A stretch of 64,000 bases of DNA from Streptomonospora wellingtoniae (GTDB lineage: Bacteria; Actinomycetota; Actinomycetes; Streptosporangiales; Streptosporangiaceae), in contig NZ_JAVREK010000009.1 in the NCBI RefSeq assembly GCF_031845375.1, forward strand, positions 1 through 64,000. Reading direction: 5' to 3'. Shown here piece by piece: positions 33,566 to 42,329 of the stretch. The notes under the pieces are model-generated. The model searched no databases. It was not told the origin of the DNA and worked only from the letters and a program-made list of their open reading frames with translations. Position 1 is the first letter of the stretch; each line of letters begins with the position of its first letter. Both the position numbers and the translations under genes were made by a program.

Positions 33566-34600
33566 GTGACCAACCACGTTCCCGCCGGACCCGCGCCCGA
33601 CGCCGCGGGCGGCACCGCCGGACCCGTGACCGCGGACGAGGCGGCCGTCCACGCCGACGAGTTCGACGGCATCGCCTCCGCCGTCGAGGCGGCCGTCTTC
33701 GGCAAGACCGAGGTCGTGCGCCTGGCCCTGGTCGCGATGCTCGCCCAGGGCCACATCCTGCTGGAGGACGTCCCCGGCACCGGCAAGACCACGCTCGCCC
33801 GCGCCATCGCGGCCTGCGTCGACGGCCAGTGGCGGCGGGTGCAGTTCACACCCGACCTGCTGCCCTCCGACGTCACCGGCGTCACCGTGTTCAACCAGGG
33901 CACCCGCGAGTTCGAGTTCCACCCCGGCCCGGTGTTCGCCAACGTCGTCGTCGCCGACGAGATCAACCGCGCCTCGCCTAAGACGCAGTCGGCGCTGCTG
34001 GAGGTCATGGAGGAGGGCATGGTCACCGTCGACGGCTCGCGCTACCTGGTCCCCTCGCCGTTCCTCGTCGTGGCCACCCAGAACCCGGTCGAGATGGACG
34101 GCACCTACCGGCTGCCCGAAGCCCAGCTCGACCGGTTCCTGATCCGGCTGTCCCTGGGCTACGCCGAACACGCCGCCGAGCTCGCCATCATCCGCGGCGA
34201 CGGACTCACCTCGCCCGACGACCTGGCGCCGCGCACCGACGCCGAACGGATGGCCCGCATCGCCCGGGCCGCCCGCCGCGTGCACGTCCACGACTCCGTC
34301 TACGAGTACGTCCTGCGCCTGGCGCACGCCACGCGCGAGCACGCGGCGCTGAGCGTCGGCCTGTCCACTCGCTCCACCGTGGCCATGGCCCACATCGTGC
34401 GCATCCTCGCCCTCACCTCGGGCCGCACGTTCGTCAACCCCGAGGACGTCAAGCGGCTGGCCCCGCACGTGTGGGCGCACCGCCTGGTGCTCTCGCCCGA
34501 GGCGTCGGTGGGCGGGCGCACCGGAGCCGACGTGCTCGGCGAAGTCCTGGAGGAGACACCGGCACCGCAGCCGCGGTACTCGGGGGCGGCGGGCCGCTGA
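33566..34600 (+). CDS. MoxR-type AAA+ ATPase (344 aa)
   Basis: AAA+ ATPase that normally works with a DUF58/VWA protein. Walker A EDVPGTGKTTLARAI is near residue 72, Walker B VVVADEINRASPKTQSALLE near 135, and the sensor/arginine region is VATQNPVEMDGTYRLPEAQLDRFL. The C-terminal lid domain is complete. It is a different subtype from the MoxR at the start of the window, which lacks the GTGKT form. The GTG start is preceded only by GAAAG. Its TGA overlaps the DUF58 ATG (TGATG). MoxR-DUF58-transglutaminase is a known operon; here it is embedded in the ESX locus. Confidence 0.93.
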   Translation: MTNHVPAGPAPDAAGGTAGPVTADEAAVHADEFDGIASAVEAAVFGKTEVVRLALVAMLAQGHILLEDVPGTGKTTLARAIAACVDGQWRRVQFTPDLLPSDVTGVTVFNQGTREFEFHPGPVFANVVVADEINRASPKTQSALLEVMEEGMVTVDGSRYLVPSPFLVVATQNPVEMDGTYRLPEAQLDRFLIRLSLGYAEHAAELAIIRGDGLTSPDDLAPRTDAERMARIARAARRVHVHDSVYEYVLRLAHATREHAALSVGLSTRSTVAMAHIVRILALTSGRTFVNPEDVKRLAPHVWAHRLVLSPEASVGGRTGADVLGEVLEETPAPQPRYSGAAGR

Positions 34601-35727
34601 TGCCGACCGGACGGGGATGGCTGGTCGCGGGCACGGGCGCGCTGCTCCTCGCCGCCGGCGTGGTATCGGCCTATCAGGAGCTGGCGCTGCTGGGCGGGCT
34701 CGCCCTGGTCGCCGTCCTGGCCGCGGTTCTGCTGGTGGGCCGCCCGCCCGAGGTGGTGACCGAGCGGTCGATACCCAGTCGCCGCAGCGCACCCGGCGCT
34801 GAGCTGCGGGTGCGGCTGAGCGTGCGCAACCCGGGGCGGCGCGGCGTGCAGGTCAGCGAGCGGATCGCGGGGGCGGGCGGAGAGCGGGCCCTCGGGCTGG
34901 CGCCGCTGGCGGCGCGCGCCGCCGGCGGCTCGGGATATCGGATCGCCGCCGCGCGCCGCGGTGTCGTCGAGCTGGGGCCGGTGCGGGCCGGGCGCAGCGA
35001 TCCCTTCGGCCTGGCCGCCCTCCACCGCCCGTGCGGCGGTGCCGACCGGATCTGGGTGCACCCGCGCTGGGAGCGGCTGCGCGCCGTCCCGGTGGGCCGC
35101 GTCGCCGACCCCGACGGCGCCGTGGACGGAGCCCGCGCCGGTACGCTCACGTTCCGCACCCTGCGCGACTACGTCCCCGGCGACGACCTGCGCCACGTCC
35201 ACTGGCGCAGCTCAGCGCGGCTGGACAAGCTCGTCGTGCGCGAGTTCGTCGACACCTCCCAGACGCGGGTGTGCGTGCTGGTCGACGACCGCCCCACGCC
35301 CGGCGGTGACACGCGGCTCGACGAGGTCGCCGGCGCCGCCGCATCGATCCTGGCCACTGGAGTCCACGCTGCGCTGCACTGCGAGCTGCACCTGGTCAGC
35401 GGCCGCGGCCGGGAGAGCACCGCCGGGCTGGCGCCCCTGCTGGACCTGCTCGCCGAGGCGGCGCCCTCCGCCGAGGCCGACCTGGGGCGTGCCCTGCGCC
35501 TGGCCCGCACCCGGCCGGCCGGCGACACCGCGGTGCTGGTCAGCGGTGCGCTCAGCGACGCCGACGTGCGGCTGTTCGGCCAGTTGGGCGTCCACTACGC
35601 CGGGCTGTTGGCCGTGGTCGTGGGCGCCGAGGAGCGTCCGGCCGCCCCCGCCGGGCTCACCCTGATCACCGCCGGCGACGCCGCCGGATTCGCCGACCGC
35701 TGGAACGAGGCGCCATGGTCGCGGTGA
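34600..35727 (+). CDS. DUF58 (VWA-like) membrane protein (375 aa)
   Basis: Partner of the MoxR ATPase. Two adjacent membrane helices at residues 8-25 and 28-48 are followed by an Ig-like segment. The DUF58 core has the hallmark TFRTLRDYVPGDDLRHVHW near residue 185 and RLDKLVVREF. A VWA-like fold continues to the end (VCVLVDDRPTP; TAVLVSGALSDADVRLF). Metal-site residues of a full MIDAS are not evident. Start and stop both overlap neighbours: TGATG with MoxR, and 13 bases with the transglutaminase-like gene. Confidence 0.9.
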   Translation: MPTGRGWLVAGTGALLLAAGVVSAYQELALLGGLALVAVLAAVLLVGRPPEVVTERSIPSRRSAPGAELRVRLSVRNPGRRGVQVSERIAGAGGERALGLAPLAARAAGGSGYRIAAARRGVVELGPVRAGRSDPFGLAALHRPCGGADRIWVHPRWERLRAVPVGRVADPDGAVDGARAGTLTFRTLRDYVPGDDLRHVHWRSSARLDKLVVREFVDTSQTRVCVLVDDRPTPGGDTRLDEVAGAAASILATGVHAALHCELHLVSGRGRESTAGLAPLLDLLAEAAPSAEADLGRALRLARTRPAGDTAVLVSGALSDADVRLFGQLGVHYAGLLAVVVGAEERPAAPAGLTLITAGDAAGFADRWNEAPWSR

Positions 35728-38030
35728 CCGACCCGCCCCACCGGGCCGCCGGTCCCGCGGCGCCGCCGCGGCGGGAGCCGCCCGTGCCCCGCACGCCGCC
35801 CGGGACGCGGACGCTGCTCACCGCGGCCGCGCTGTTCGTGGCGGCGTCGGCCGGCGGGGTGGCGGTCGCGCCCGGCTACGCGGCCCCCGCGGCCGTCTAC
35901 GCCATCCTGCCCGCCTGCGCGCTGGCCGCGGTGTCGGCGACCCTGCTGCTGCGCGGCCGACTGAGCGGCCCGGCCGCGCTCCTGGCGGGCCTGCCCCTGC
36001 CGCTGGCCGCGGTCGCCGTCTGCGCCTACCTGCTGCCCGGCGAGGGCGCGGGGGTGCTGGGCGGCGCCGCCGAGGCGGTGCTGCACTCGGGGGCGCGCAT
36101 CCTCACCAGCGCCGCGCCCACGCCGCTGAGCGTCGACACCCTGGCGCTGCCGATGCTCGCCACCTGGCTGACCGGCGCGGCCCAGGCGCTGGCCCACCGC
36201 AGCGGGCGGACGGGGCTGGCCCTGCTGCCGGGCCTGCTGCTGCTCGTGGGCGCGGTCGTGCTCAACGGCCCCGTCGCGCCTCCCGGGTTCGCCGCCATCG
36301 GCATGCTGGCCGCGGCGGCGGCGCTGCTGATGGCTTTCGGCGCCCCGGGGGAGGGAGCGGGCGCCCCCGCCGGCGCGGACGGGGGGCCGTCCCCGGCGCT
36401 GACCGTGCGGGTCGAGCCGGCCGCGCACCGCTCCGGCTCAGCTGCCCTGCGCCGCGCCGTGGTCACCGGGCTGGCCACCGTGCTCGCCGCCGCCGCGACG
36501 GTCTTCGGCGGCCCGGTGCTTCTCGCCGGCTGGGACGCTCGGCCCGGCGATCCCCGCGCGGTGCTGAGCCCTCCGGTGAGCCCGCAGGCGGCGCTCAACC
36601 CGCTCGGCTACCTGGCCGGATGGGCGGCCGATCCAGACGAGCCGCTGCTCACCGTCGCCGCAGCCGAGCCGGTCGACCTGCGCTGGGTCGCGCTCGGCGA
36701 CTTCACCGGCACCACCTGGCTGCCCGAAGGCGGATACCGCGCCGCCGGGCGTGTGCTGCCCGAGCCGGTGCCCCCGCCGCCGCACGCCCGCCGGGCCACC
36801 GCCGAGATCACGGTCGACCCGAACCTGCCGGGCACCTGGGTGCCGGTCGTCGGCGCGCCCCGACGCGTCGACCTGCCCTCGCTCGGCTACGCGCCGGTGT
36901 CGGGCACCGTCGTACGCATGGAGGGTTCCCTGGACGAGAGCACCTACCGGACCGTCGGCGACGTCGCCCGCTGGCGGCCCGGGGAGCTGGCCGAGGCCGC
37001 CACGCCGGCCGGCGCGGTCTTCGACCGCTACCGTGAACTGCCCGCCGGCGCGCCGCCGGTCCTCAACGACATCGTCGGCTCCGTCGCCGCCGAGGGTCCG
37101 CCTTACCAGCGAGCCCGGGCGCTCGCCCGTTACCTGCGGGAGTCCCACTCCTTCGACCCGCACACCCCCGGCGGGCACGGCTACGCCAACGTCGCCGCGA
37201 TCCTCGCCGAGCCCGGGCAGAAGGGCGGGGGAGGAACCTCCGAGCAGTTCGCCAGCGCCTTCGCGATGCTCGCGCGCGCCGCGGGCCTGCCCAGCCGCGT
37301 GGCCGTCGGCTTCGGGCCCGGCACCGACGAGGGCGGCGGCCGCTACCAGGTGCGCACGGGCGACGCCGTGGCGTGGGGCGAGGTCTACTTCGACGGCGTC
37401 GGCTGGGTCCCCTTCGCCGTCACCCCCGGCGGCGAGGACAGCGAGGACACCGGCGGAGCGCCCGAGAGCGCCCCCGAGCCCGAGGAGGCCGACGCCGCCC
37501 AGGACGGCGACGACCCCGGTGCGGACGCCGACCCCCACGACGTCGCCGCGCCCCCGAGCCGCTCCAACGGAGGCTGGTGGCGGCCCGCGGGTGCCGCCGC
37601 GGCGGGCGCCTTCGCGCTCGTGCTGGCCGTGCCGGTCCTGAGGCTGGCCCGCACCGGTCGGCGCCTGCGCAGCGGGACCGCCGAAGCGCGGGTGCTGGGC
37701 GCCTGGCAGGAGCTGCGCGACGCCTTGCGGATGTGCCGTGCGGCGCCGCCGCACGGCCACACCGCCACCGACACCGCCGCGCTGGCGGGCCGCCTGCTGC
37801 CCGAAGTCGCGCGGGCCGAGGCGCGGCCCGACCTGGACCGCCTGGCCGCCGCCGTCAACGTCGTCTCCTTCGGCGGCGCAGCGCCCGGCGCCGGGATCGA
37901 CGACGCCGCCGCCGACCGCATCGCCGGAGGCGCGCGCCGCCACGTGCGCGCACTGCGCGCGAGCCGCGGCCGCGGCAGAAGGCTCACCTGGTGGCTCGAC
38001 CCCCGACCCCTGTTCTGGAGGAACCGATGA
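35715..38030 (+). CDS. Transglutaminase-like membrane protein (TgpA type) lacking the catalytic triad (771 aa)
   Basis: Architecture of TgpA/DUF3488 proteins. An N-terminal block of membrane helices (about residues 32-210, one more near 255-275) is followed by an extracellular transglutaminase core (about 440-575), an acidic linker, a last helix (about 618-640) and a cytoplasmic DUF4129-like tail. The core is well conserved (QFASAFAMLARAAGLPSRVAVGFGPG), but the three catalytic positions are changed. The Cys position is S509 (GTSEQF), the His is V552 (DAVAWGEVYF) and the Asp is A568 (VPFAVTP). Cross-linking or protease activity is therefore unlikely, and a binding role is more plausible. GAGG lies four bases before the ATG. 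Confidence 0.88.
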   Translation: MVAVTDPPHRAAGPAAPPRREPPVPRTPPGTRTLLTAAALFVAASAGGVAVAPGYAAPAAVYAILPACALAAVSATLLLRGRLSGPAALLAGLPLPLAAVAVCAYLLPGEGAGVLGGAAEAVLHSGARILTSAAPTPLSVDTLALPMLATWLTGAAQALAHRSGRTGLALLPGLLLLVGAVVLNGPVAPPGFAAIGMLAAAAALLMAFGAPGEGAGAPAGADGGPSPALTVRVEPAAHRSGSAALRRAVVTGLATVLAAAATVFGGPVLLAGWDARPGDPRAVLSPPVSPQAALNPLGYLAGWAADPDEPLLTVAAAEPVDLRWVALGDFTGTTWLPEGGYRAAGRVLPEPVPPPPHARRATAEITVDPNLPGTWVPVVGAPRRVDLPSLGYAPVSGTVVRMEGSLDESTYRTVGDVARWRPGELAEAATPAGAVFDRYRELPAGAPPVLNDIVGSVAAEGPPYQRARALARYLRESHSFDPHTPGGHGYANVAAILAEPGQKGGGGTSEQFASAFAMLARAAGLPSRVAVGFGPGTDEGGGRYQVRTGDAVAWGEVYFDGVGWVPFAVTPGGEDSEDTGGAPESAPEPEEADAAQDGDDPGADADPHDVAAPPSRSNGGWWRPAGAAAAGAFALVLAVPVLRLARTGRRLRSGTAEARVLGAWQELRDALRMCRAAPPHGHTATDTAALAGRLLPEVARAEARPDLDRLAAAVNVVSFGGAAPGAGIDDAAADRIAGGARRHVRALRASRGRGRRLTWWLDPRPLFWRNR

Positions 38031-38104
38031 GCGACCGACCGGCGGGCGGGGCGGCACGCGCACCGGAACGCCGGCGCGACCAGCGACGAGGAGGACGCCG
38101 ATGA
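38027..38104 (+). CDS. Arg-rich 25-codon micro-ORF bridging two genes
   Basis: The ATG overlaps the TGA of the transglutaminase-like gene (ATGA), and its own TGA overlaps the ATG of the kinase-like gene (ATGA). GGAGGAA lies just upstream at a good distance. The peptide is very basic (eleven Arg of 25) with no recognised family. It may be a real micropeptide, the remnant of a lost gene, or simply a ribosome-coupling device that passes ribosomes to the next gene. A second ribosome-binding site (GAGGAGG) inside it serves the kinase-like gene. Confidence 0.45.
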   Translation: MSDRPAGGAARAPERRRDQRRGGRR

Positions 38105-40005
38105 GCGGCGCGGAGCACGACAGCAGCCTGGCCCCGGGCTTCCACTCCCTGGAGGTCGTGCACCGCGGCGCGGCCTCCACCGTCTACCGGGCCCTGCGCG
38201 ACGGCAGCGGAGAGCCCGCCGCGCTGAAGGTCATGCGCGACGACGGCGGCGAGGCGGAGATCGAGCGGCTGCGCGAACTCGCCCGGCTTCCCGGCATGGT
38301 CGCGGTCCTGGGCCGCGGGCGCACCTCCTCCGGACGCGCGTTCGTCGCTATGGACTACTGCCCCGATGGCGACTACGCCGCCAACCTGCGGCGGCGCCAT
38401 CCCCTGCCGGTGGAGGAGGTCGTGCGCGCGGGGGTTTCCGCGGCGTCGGCACTGCACGCCGTCCACGAGCAGGGGCTGCTGTACCACGGCGTGGAGCCGG
38501 GGAACCTGCTGCGGTGCCCCGACGGTGCGGTGCTGGCCGACGCGGGCGCGGTGCGCCCGGCCGGGGAGCCGTTCCCGGCGCCGGGCCCCGACCCCGACGC
38601 CGTCCTGCACGCGCCGCCGGAGGCGCTGCGCGGCGAGTCGGCCGCACCGGCCTCCGACGTCTACCGGCTCGCCTCCACGCTGTGGACGCTGCTGGCCGGG
38701 TATCCGCCCTTCGGTGAAGGGCCGGACCAGGAGCGCGTCGACCCGTTCGACTACCGGGACAAGGCGCTCGGCGCCGCACCGCCGCGGCTGCCGCGCGCCG
38801 ACCTGCCCGGCGCTCTGCGCCCGGTGTTCGGGCGGGCACTGGCCAAGGCCCCGGACGAGCGCTACGCCACGGCCGCCGACTTCGCGGCCGCCCTCTCCGG
38901 CGACGCGGTCGCGCACGCCGCTCCGGCGGGGGAGCGCGCACCGGAACCGGAACCGGACCCGGGCGCCGCCGCGGAGTCGGCGGCCGACACCGTCGCCGGA
39001 GCGGTGCCGGAGGGACCTGCTCCGCCTCCGCGGTCCGACGCCTCCGGCGAGGAGGAGCGTGGAGGGGCGGCGGAACCGGCCGGGCACGGGGCGGCGGCTT
39101 CCGGCCCGGCCCCCTGCGGCGACGGAGTGGATGCCCCCGCTCGCGGCCCCGGCGACGGATCCGCGCAGTGGGCGCACGCCGTGCAGGAGGCCGTGGACAC
39201 GCTGCGCGGCACGGGCGGTCAGCCCGGCGCCGGAACCGGCACCGGCGGCGGCCCCGCGGCGCCCGGCGGACTGCCCGAGGACGCCTGGGCCGGACTGGCG
39301 GGCTGGACGGGCTCGCACGACCCGCACGCCCCGCACACCGGCGCGTCCGGCCACGGTGCGGGCTCGGCAGGGCTCCCCGACGGCTCCGGTGCGACTTCGT
39401 GGAGCGGCGGGGGCGGCCTGCCCTTCGCGGCGGCACAGGAGCCCGGTCCGACGTTCGCTCCGCCGCAGGCCCCCGCGGCTCCGGAGCCGCCCGCCGCTCC
39501 GGCCGCCCGGCCCGTGCGGCGCCGCCCGCTCTACATCGCCGTGGCCGTCGTGGCCATCGGATTCGTGGTCGTCACCGTCGGCGCCGTGGCCATCCTGCGC
39601 CCCGGCCTGGGCGGCGACCTCATGGAGCAGGCCGGGGCGGGCGAGGGCCCCTCGCCGGCTCCGAACGGTGGATCGGGCGCCTCCGGCGGCCCGAGCGGCC
39701 CGCCGGCGCCTGCGGCGGGGACGAACCCGGCGGCGGCGCCCACCGGAGTGGCGCTGGACGACAGCGGCGACACGGTGGTCGTGACGTGGACCGACAACAG
39801 CGGGGGAGGCGCCTCGCACCACGTCATCGGCGGACCGGTGGGCACCACGCCGGCCAACCTCGCCGACGCCGAGGCCGGCGCGACGGAGGCCACCGTGAGC
39901 GGCCTGAACGCAAGCCAGGAGTACTGCTTCACGGTCGTCGCCGTGCTGAGCGTGGACGAGATCGCGCGTTCCGACGAGGTCTGCACCGAGCGCGGAACGG
40001 GCTAG
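38101..40005 (+). CDS. Membrane-anchored pseudokinase with extracellular FN3 domain (634 aa)
   Basis: Residues 1-275 have the PknB-type Ser/Thr kinase fold. The ATP-site Lys is present (K43 in AALKVM), and the DFG motif is D147-A-G. The catalytic loop that should read HRDxKPxN is YHGVEPGN (128-135), so the catalytic Asp is Gly130 and the loop Lys is Glu132. The Gly-rich loop is weak (HRGAASTVY). A long Pro/Gly/Ala-rich linker follows, with a membrane helix at about 477-500 and one FN3 domain outside (about 540-634). It most likely senses or scaffolds rather than phosphorylates. GAGGAGG lies before the ATG. It ends the WXG100-to-kinase gene run. Confidence 0.85.
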   Translation: MSGAEHDSSLAPGFHSLEVVHRGAASTVYRALRDGSGEPAALKVMRDDGGEAEIERLRELARLPGMVAVLGRGRTSSGRAFVAMDYCPDGDYAANLRRRHPLPVEEVVRAGVSAASALHAVHEQGLLYHGVEPGNLLRCPDGAVLADAGAVRPAGEPFPAPGPDPDAVLHAPPEALRGESAAPASDVYRLASTLWTLLAGYPPFGEGPDQERVDPFDYRDKALGAAPPRLPRADLPGALRPVFGRALAKAPDERYATAADFAAALSGDAVAHAAPAGERAPEPEPDPGAAAESAADTVAGAVPEGPAPPPRSDASGEEERGGAAEPAGHGAAASGPAPCGDGVDAPARGPGDGSAQWAHAVQEAVDTLRGTGGQPGAGTGTGGGPAAPGGLPEDAWAGLAGWTGSHDPHAPHTGASGHGAGSAGLPDGSGATSWSGGGGLPFAAAQEPGPTFAPPQAPAAPEPPAAPAARPVRRRPLYIAVAVVAIGFVVVTVGAVAILRPGLGGDLMEQAGAGEGPSPAPNGGSGASGGPSGPPAPAAGTNPAAAPTGVALDDSGDTVVVTWTDNSGGGASHHVIGGPVGTTPANLADAEAGATEATVSGLNASQEYCFTVVAVLSVDEIARSDEVCTERGTG

Positions 40006-40026
40006 CGAGATCGCCGGCCCCGAACC

Positions 40027-40091
40027 CCGTCGATCTTGTAGCCATCGTGAAGTAAAACGATTTCCAGTGACGATGGCTACAAGATCGACGG
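40027..40091 (+). repeat. 65-bp palindromic element, copy 4
   Basis: Perfect 22-base arms beginning CCGTCGATCTTGTAGCC, interior AAAACGATTTCCAGTG as in copies 2 and 3. It lies between the convergent pseudokinase and lutC genes. Confidence 0.93.
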
Positions 40092-40161
40092 TGCTGTGCC
40101 AGTTGCCGCCGCCGCTCGCACGCCCGCGCCTGTCCGGGCCGCACCGCAGGCGGACACGGTG

Positions 40162-40791
40162 TCACTCGACGACGACGACCTCCAGTGTGCGCGGGCCGTG
40201 CACGCCCTCGACGCGGTCGAGCTCGATGTCGCTGGTGGCTGAGGGGCCGCTGATCCAGGTCAGCGGGCGCTCGGGGGCCAGGCGCGGAAGCGCCTGGGGT
40301 ACCCCGGCGACGATCCGGTCCCCGTGGACCACGCAGAGGTGGTAGTCGGGGATCAGCGTGAGAGCGCGCCTGCCCTGGGCCTCGCCGGCGTCCAGGACGA
40401 TGGTGCCGGTCTCGGCGATCGCCGCCGCGCACCCGGTGACCACGCCCTCCACCCGGTCCAGCCCGGGAACGTCCAGGGTGCTGTCGCGCACGACCTCGGC
40501 CCCGGCTCGGGAGAACCAGTCCGCCGGCGCGTCGTCGGGGGCGGCGACGCGCCGGACGCCGCGCCGCCCCAGCGCGTCGGCGAGGGTGCCGGCCAGCCCT
40601 TCGGCGGTGGTGCGGTGCACCACGGCCTTGTAGTCCTCCAGCCGGTCGACCAGCAACGCCGTGGTCTCGCCCTGGTCGTGGGAGGGCGTGTAGTCGCGGG
40701 GCACCACGACGTCCCCCGGCTCCTCGCCGCGGGGGACGTCGGCCAGGGCCGCGCGCACGCGCCCCAGCACCCGTTCGCGCGAGCCGCTCAT
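40162..40791 (-). CDS. lutC: Lactate utilization protein LutC (209 aa)
   Basis: Third subunit of the LutABC L-lactate oxidation complex (LUD/YkgG domain). Conserved segments: GCAAAIAETGTIVLD, ALTLIPDYHLCVV and the C-terminal ISGPSATSDIELDRVEGVHGPRTL, which is diagnostic. No cofactor site is evident, as in other LutC proteins. Its ATG overlaps the lutB stop (ATGA). Last gene of lutABC; a palindromic element follows downstream of the convergent gene pair. Confidence 0.94.
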   Translation of the reverse strand: MSGSRERVLGRVRAALADVPRGEEPGDVVVPRDYTPSHDQGETTALLVDRLEDYKAVVHRTTAEGLAGTLADALGRRGVRRVAAPDDAPADWFSRAGAEVVRDSTLDVPGLDRVEGVVTGCAAAIAETGTIVLDAGEAQGRRALTLIPDYHLCVVHGDRIVAGVPQALPRLAPERPLTWISGPSATSDIELDRVEGVHGPRTLEVVVVE

Positions 40792-42329
40792 CGCCGACCG
40801 CCTTCCCGTCCGTCGCGCTCTTCGCCTGCGCCGCCGTCCCCGTCACCGGCCGCCCCCTCGCGGCGCCACCAGGAGCGGAACGACTCCGCGGGAATGTCGG
40901 GGATGTCCCGCGTGTCGGTCCAGGCCGAGGCGGGCCCGGGCATGCGCCGGGGCAGCAGCGAGCGCACGGCCGAGGTCGCGCGCTGGACGGCGCCCAGCCG
41001 GCGCTCGCCGTCCAGTACCCATCCGGCGGCGCCCATGGCGGCCTTCTCGGCGCGGTGCCCGCCCGAGGAGGCGACCTCCTCGCGCAGGTGCACCAGCACC
41101 TCGGGGATGTCGATGGCCACCGGGCAGACCTCGTAGCACGCGCCGCACAGCGACGACGCGTAGGGCAGCGACGCCTCCGTCTCCGAGGCGGTCCCGCGCA
41201 GCTGCGGGGTGAGGATCGCGCCGATCGGGCCGGGATAGACCGAACCGTAGGCGTGCCCGCCGGTGCGCTCGTAGACCGGACAGATGTTCAGGCACGCCGA
41301 GCAGCGGATGCAGCGCAGCGCCTGGCGGCCCACCTCGTCGGCGAGGACGTCGCTGCGGCCGTTGTCCAGCAGCACCAAGTGGAACTCCTGGGGGCCGTCG
41401 CCCGGCGTCACGCCGCTCCAGGTGGAGGTGTAGGGGTTCATCCGCTCGCCGGTGGAGGAGCGCGGCAGCAGCTGCAGGAACACCTCCAGGTCCGCCCAGG
41501 TGGGCACGATCTTCTCGATGCCCACCACCGAGATCAGCGTCTCCGGAAGGGTCAGGCACATCCGCCCGTTGCCCTCCGACTCCAGCACCACCATCGTCCC
41601 GGTGTCGGCCACGGCGAAGTTCGCGCCCGAGATCGCCACCCTGGTGCTCAGGAACCGCTCGCGCAGGTGGACGCGCGCGGCTTCGGCCAGGGCGCGCGGG
41701 TCGTCGCTGAGCGCGTCCGGCGCGGGCACGCCCCAGGAGGCCATGCGGTCGCGGAAGATGTCGCGGATCTCGGCGCGGTTGCGGTGGATGGCCGGCACCA
41801 GGATGTGGGAGGGAAGGTCGTCGCTGAGCTGCACGATCAGTTCGGCCAGGTCGGTCTCGTAGGCGGTGATCCCGGCCTGGGCCAGCGCCTCGTTCAGCTC
41901 GATCTCCTGGGTGGCCATCGACTTGACCTTGACGACGTCGCTCTCGCCGGTGGCGAGCACCAGGCCGGTGACGATCTCGTTGGCCTCGTCGGCGTCGGCC
42001 GCCCAGTGCACCCGGCCGCCGGCCGCGGTGACCGCCTCCTCCAGCTGCTCCAGGTAGCCGTCGAGGTGGCGCAGCGTGCGGTCCTTGATCGCCTTGCCCG
42101 CCGCGCGCAGGTCCGACCAGTCGTCGAGCTCGCCGACCACGCCGGCGCGCTTGTCGCGGATGGTGTGAGTGGCCTTGCGCAGGTTGTGGCGAAGCTGGGA
42201 GTCGCCGGTGGCGCTCTTCGCGGCCTCCGGGAAGGGCGGCATGCCCATGAACGTCGCGTGCCCGGCGGCGCGGCCCGCCGAGGAGCGGTCGCCGCCGGTG
42301 CGGCGGTCGGTCCGGTGCTCGGGGCTCAT
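40788..42329 (-). CDS. lutB: Iron-sulfur lactate utilization protein LutB (513 aa)
   Basis: Iron-sulfur electron-transfer subunit of L-lactate oxidation to pyruvate. The N-terminal LUD domain (residues 30-300) includes VVKVKSMATQEIELNEAL and ANFAVADTGTMVVLE. Two 4Fe-4S ferredoxin motifs are CIRCSACLNICPV and CGACYEVCPVAI. The C-terminal 100 residues form a DUF3390-like extension. Start and stop overlap lutA and lutC by ATGA, so the three subunits are made in coupled amounts. Length is at the upper end for the family because of an N-terminal lead rich in Arg and Ser/Thr. Confidence 0.94.
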   Translation of the reverse strand: MSPEHRTDRRTGGDRSSAGRAAGHATFMGMPPFPEAAKSATGDSQLRHNLRKATHTIRDKRAGVVGELDDWSDLRAAGKAIKDRTLRHLDGYLEQLEEAVTAAGGRVHWAADADEANEIVTGLVLATGESDVVKVKSMATQEIELNEALAQAGITAYETDLAELIVQLSDDLPSHILVPAIHRNRAEIRDIFRDRMASWGVPAPDALSDDPRALAEAARVHLRERFLSTRVAISGANFAVADTGTMVVLESEGNGRMCLTLPETLISVVGIEKIVPTWADLEVFLQLLPRSSTGERMNPYTSTWSGVTPGDGPQEFHLVLLDNGRSDVLADEVGRQALRCIRCSACLNICPVYERTGGHAYGSVYPGPIGAILTPQLRGTASETEASLPYASSLCGACYEVCPVAIDIPEVLVHLREEVASSGGHRAEKAAMGAAGWVLDGERRLGAVQRATSAVRSLLPRRMPGPASAWTDTRDIPDIPAESFRSWWRREGAAGDGDGGAGEERDGREGGRR

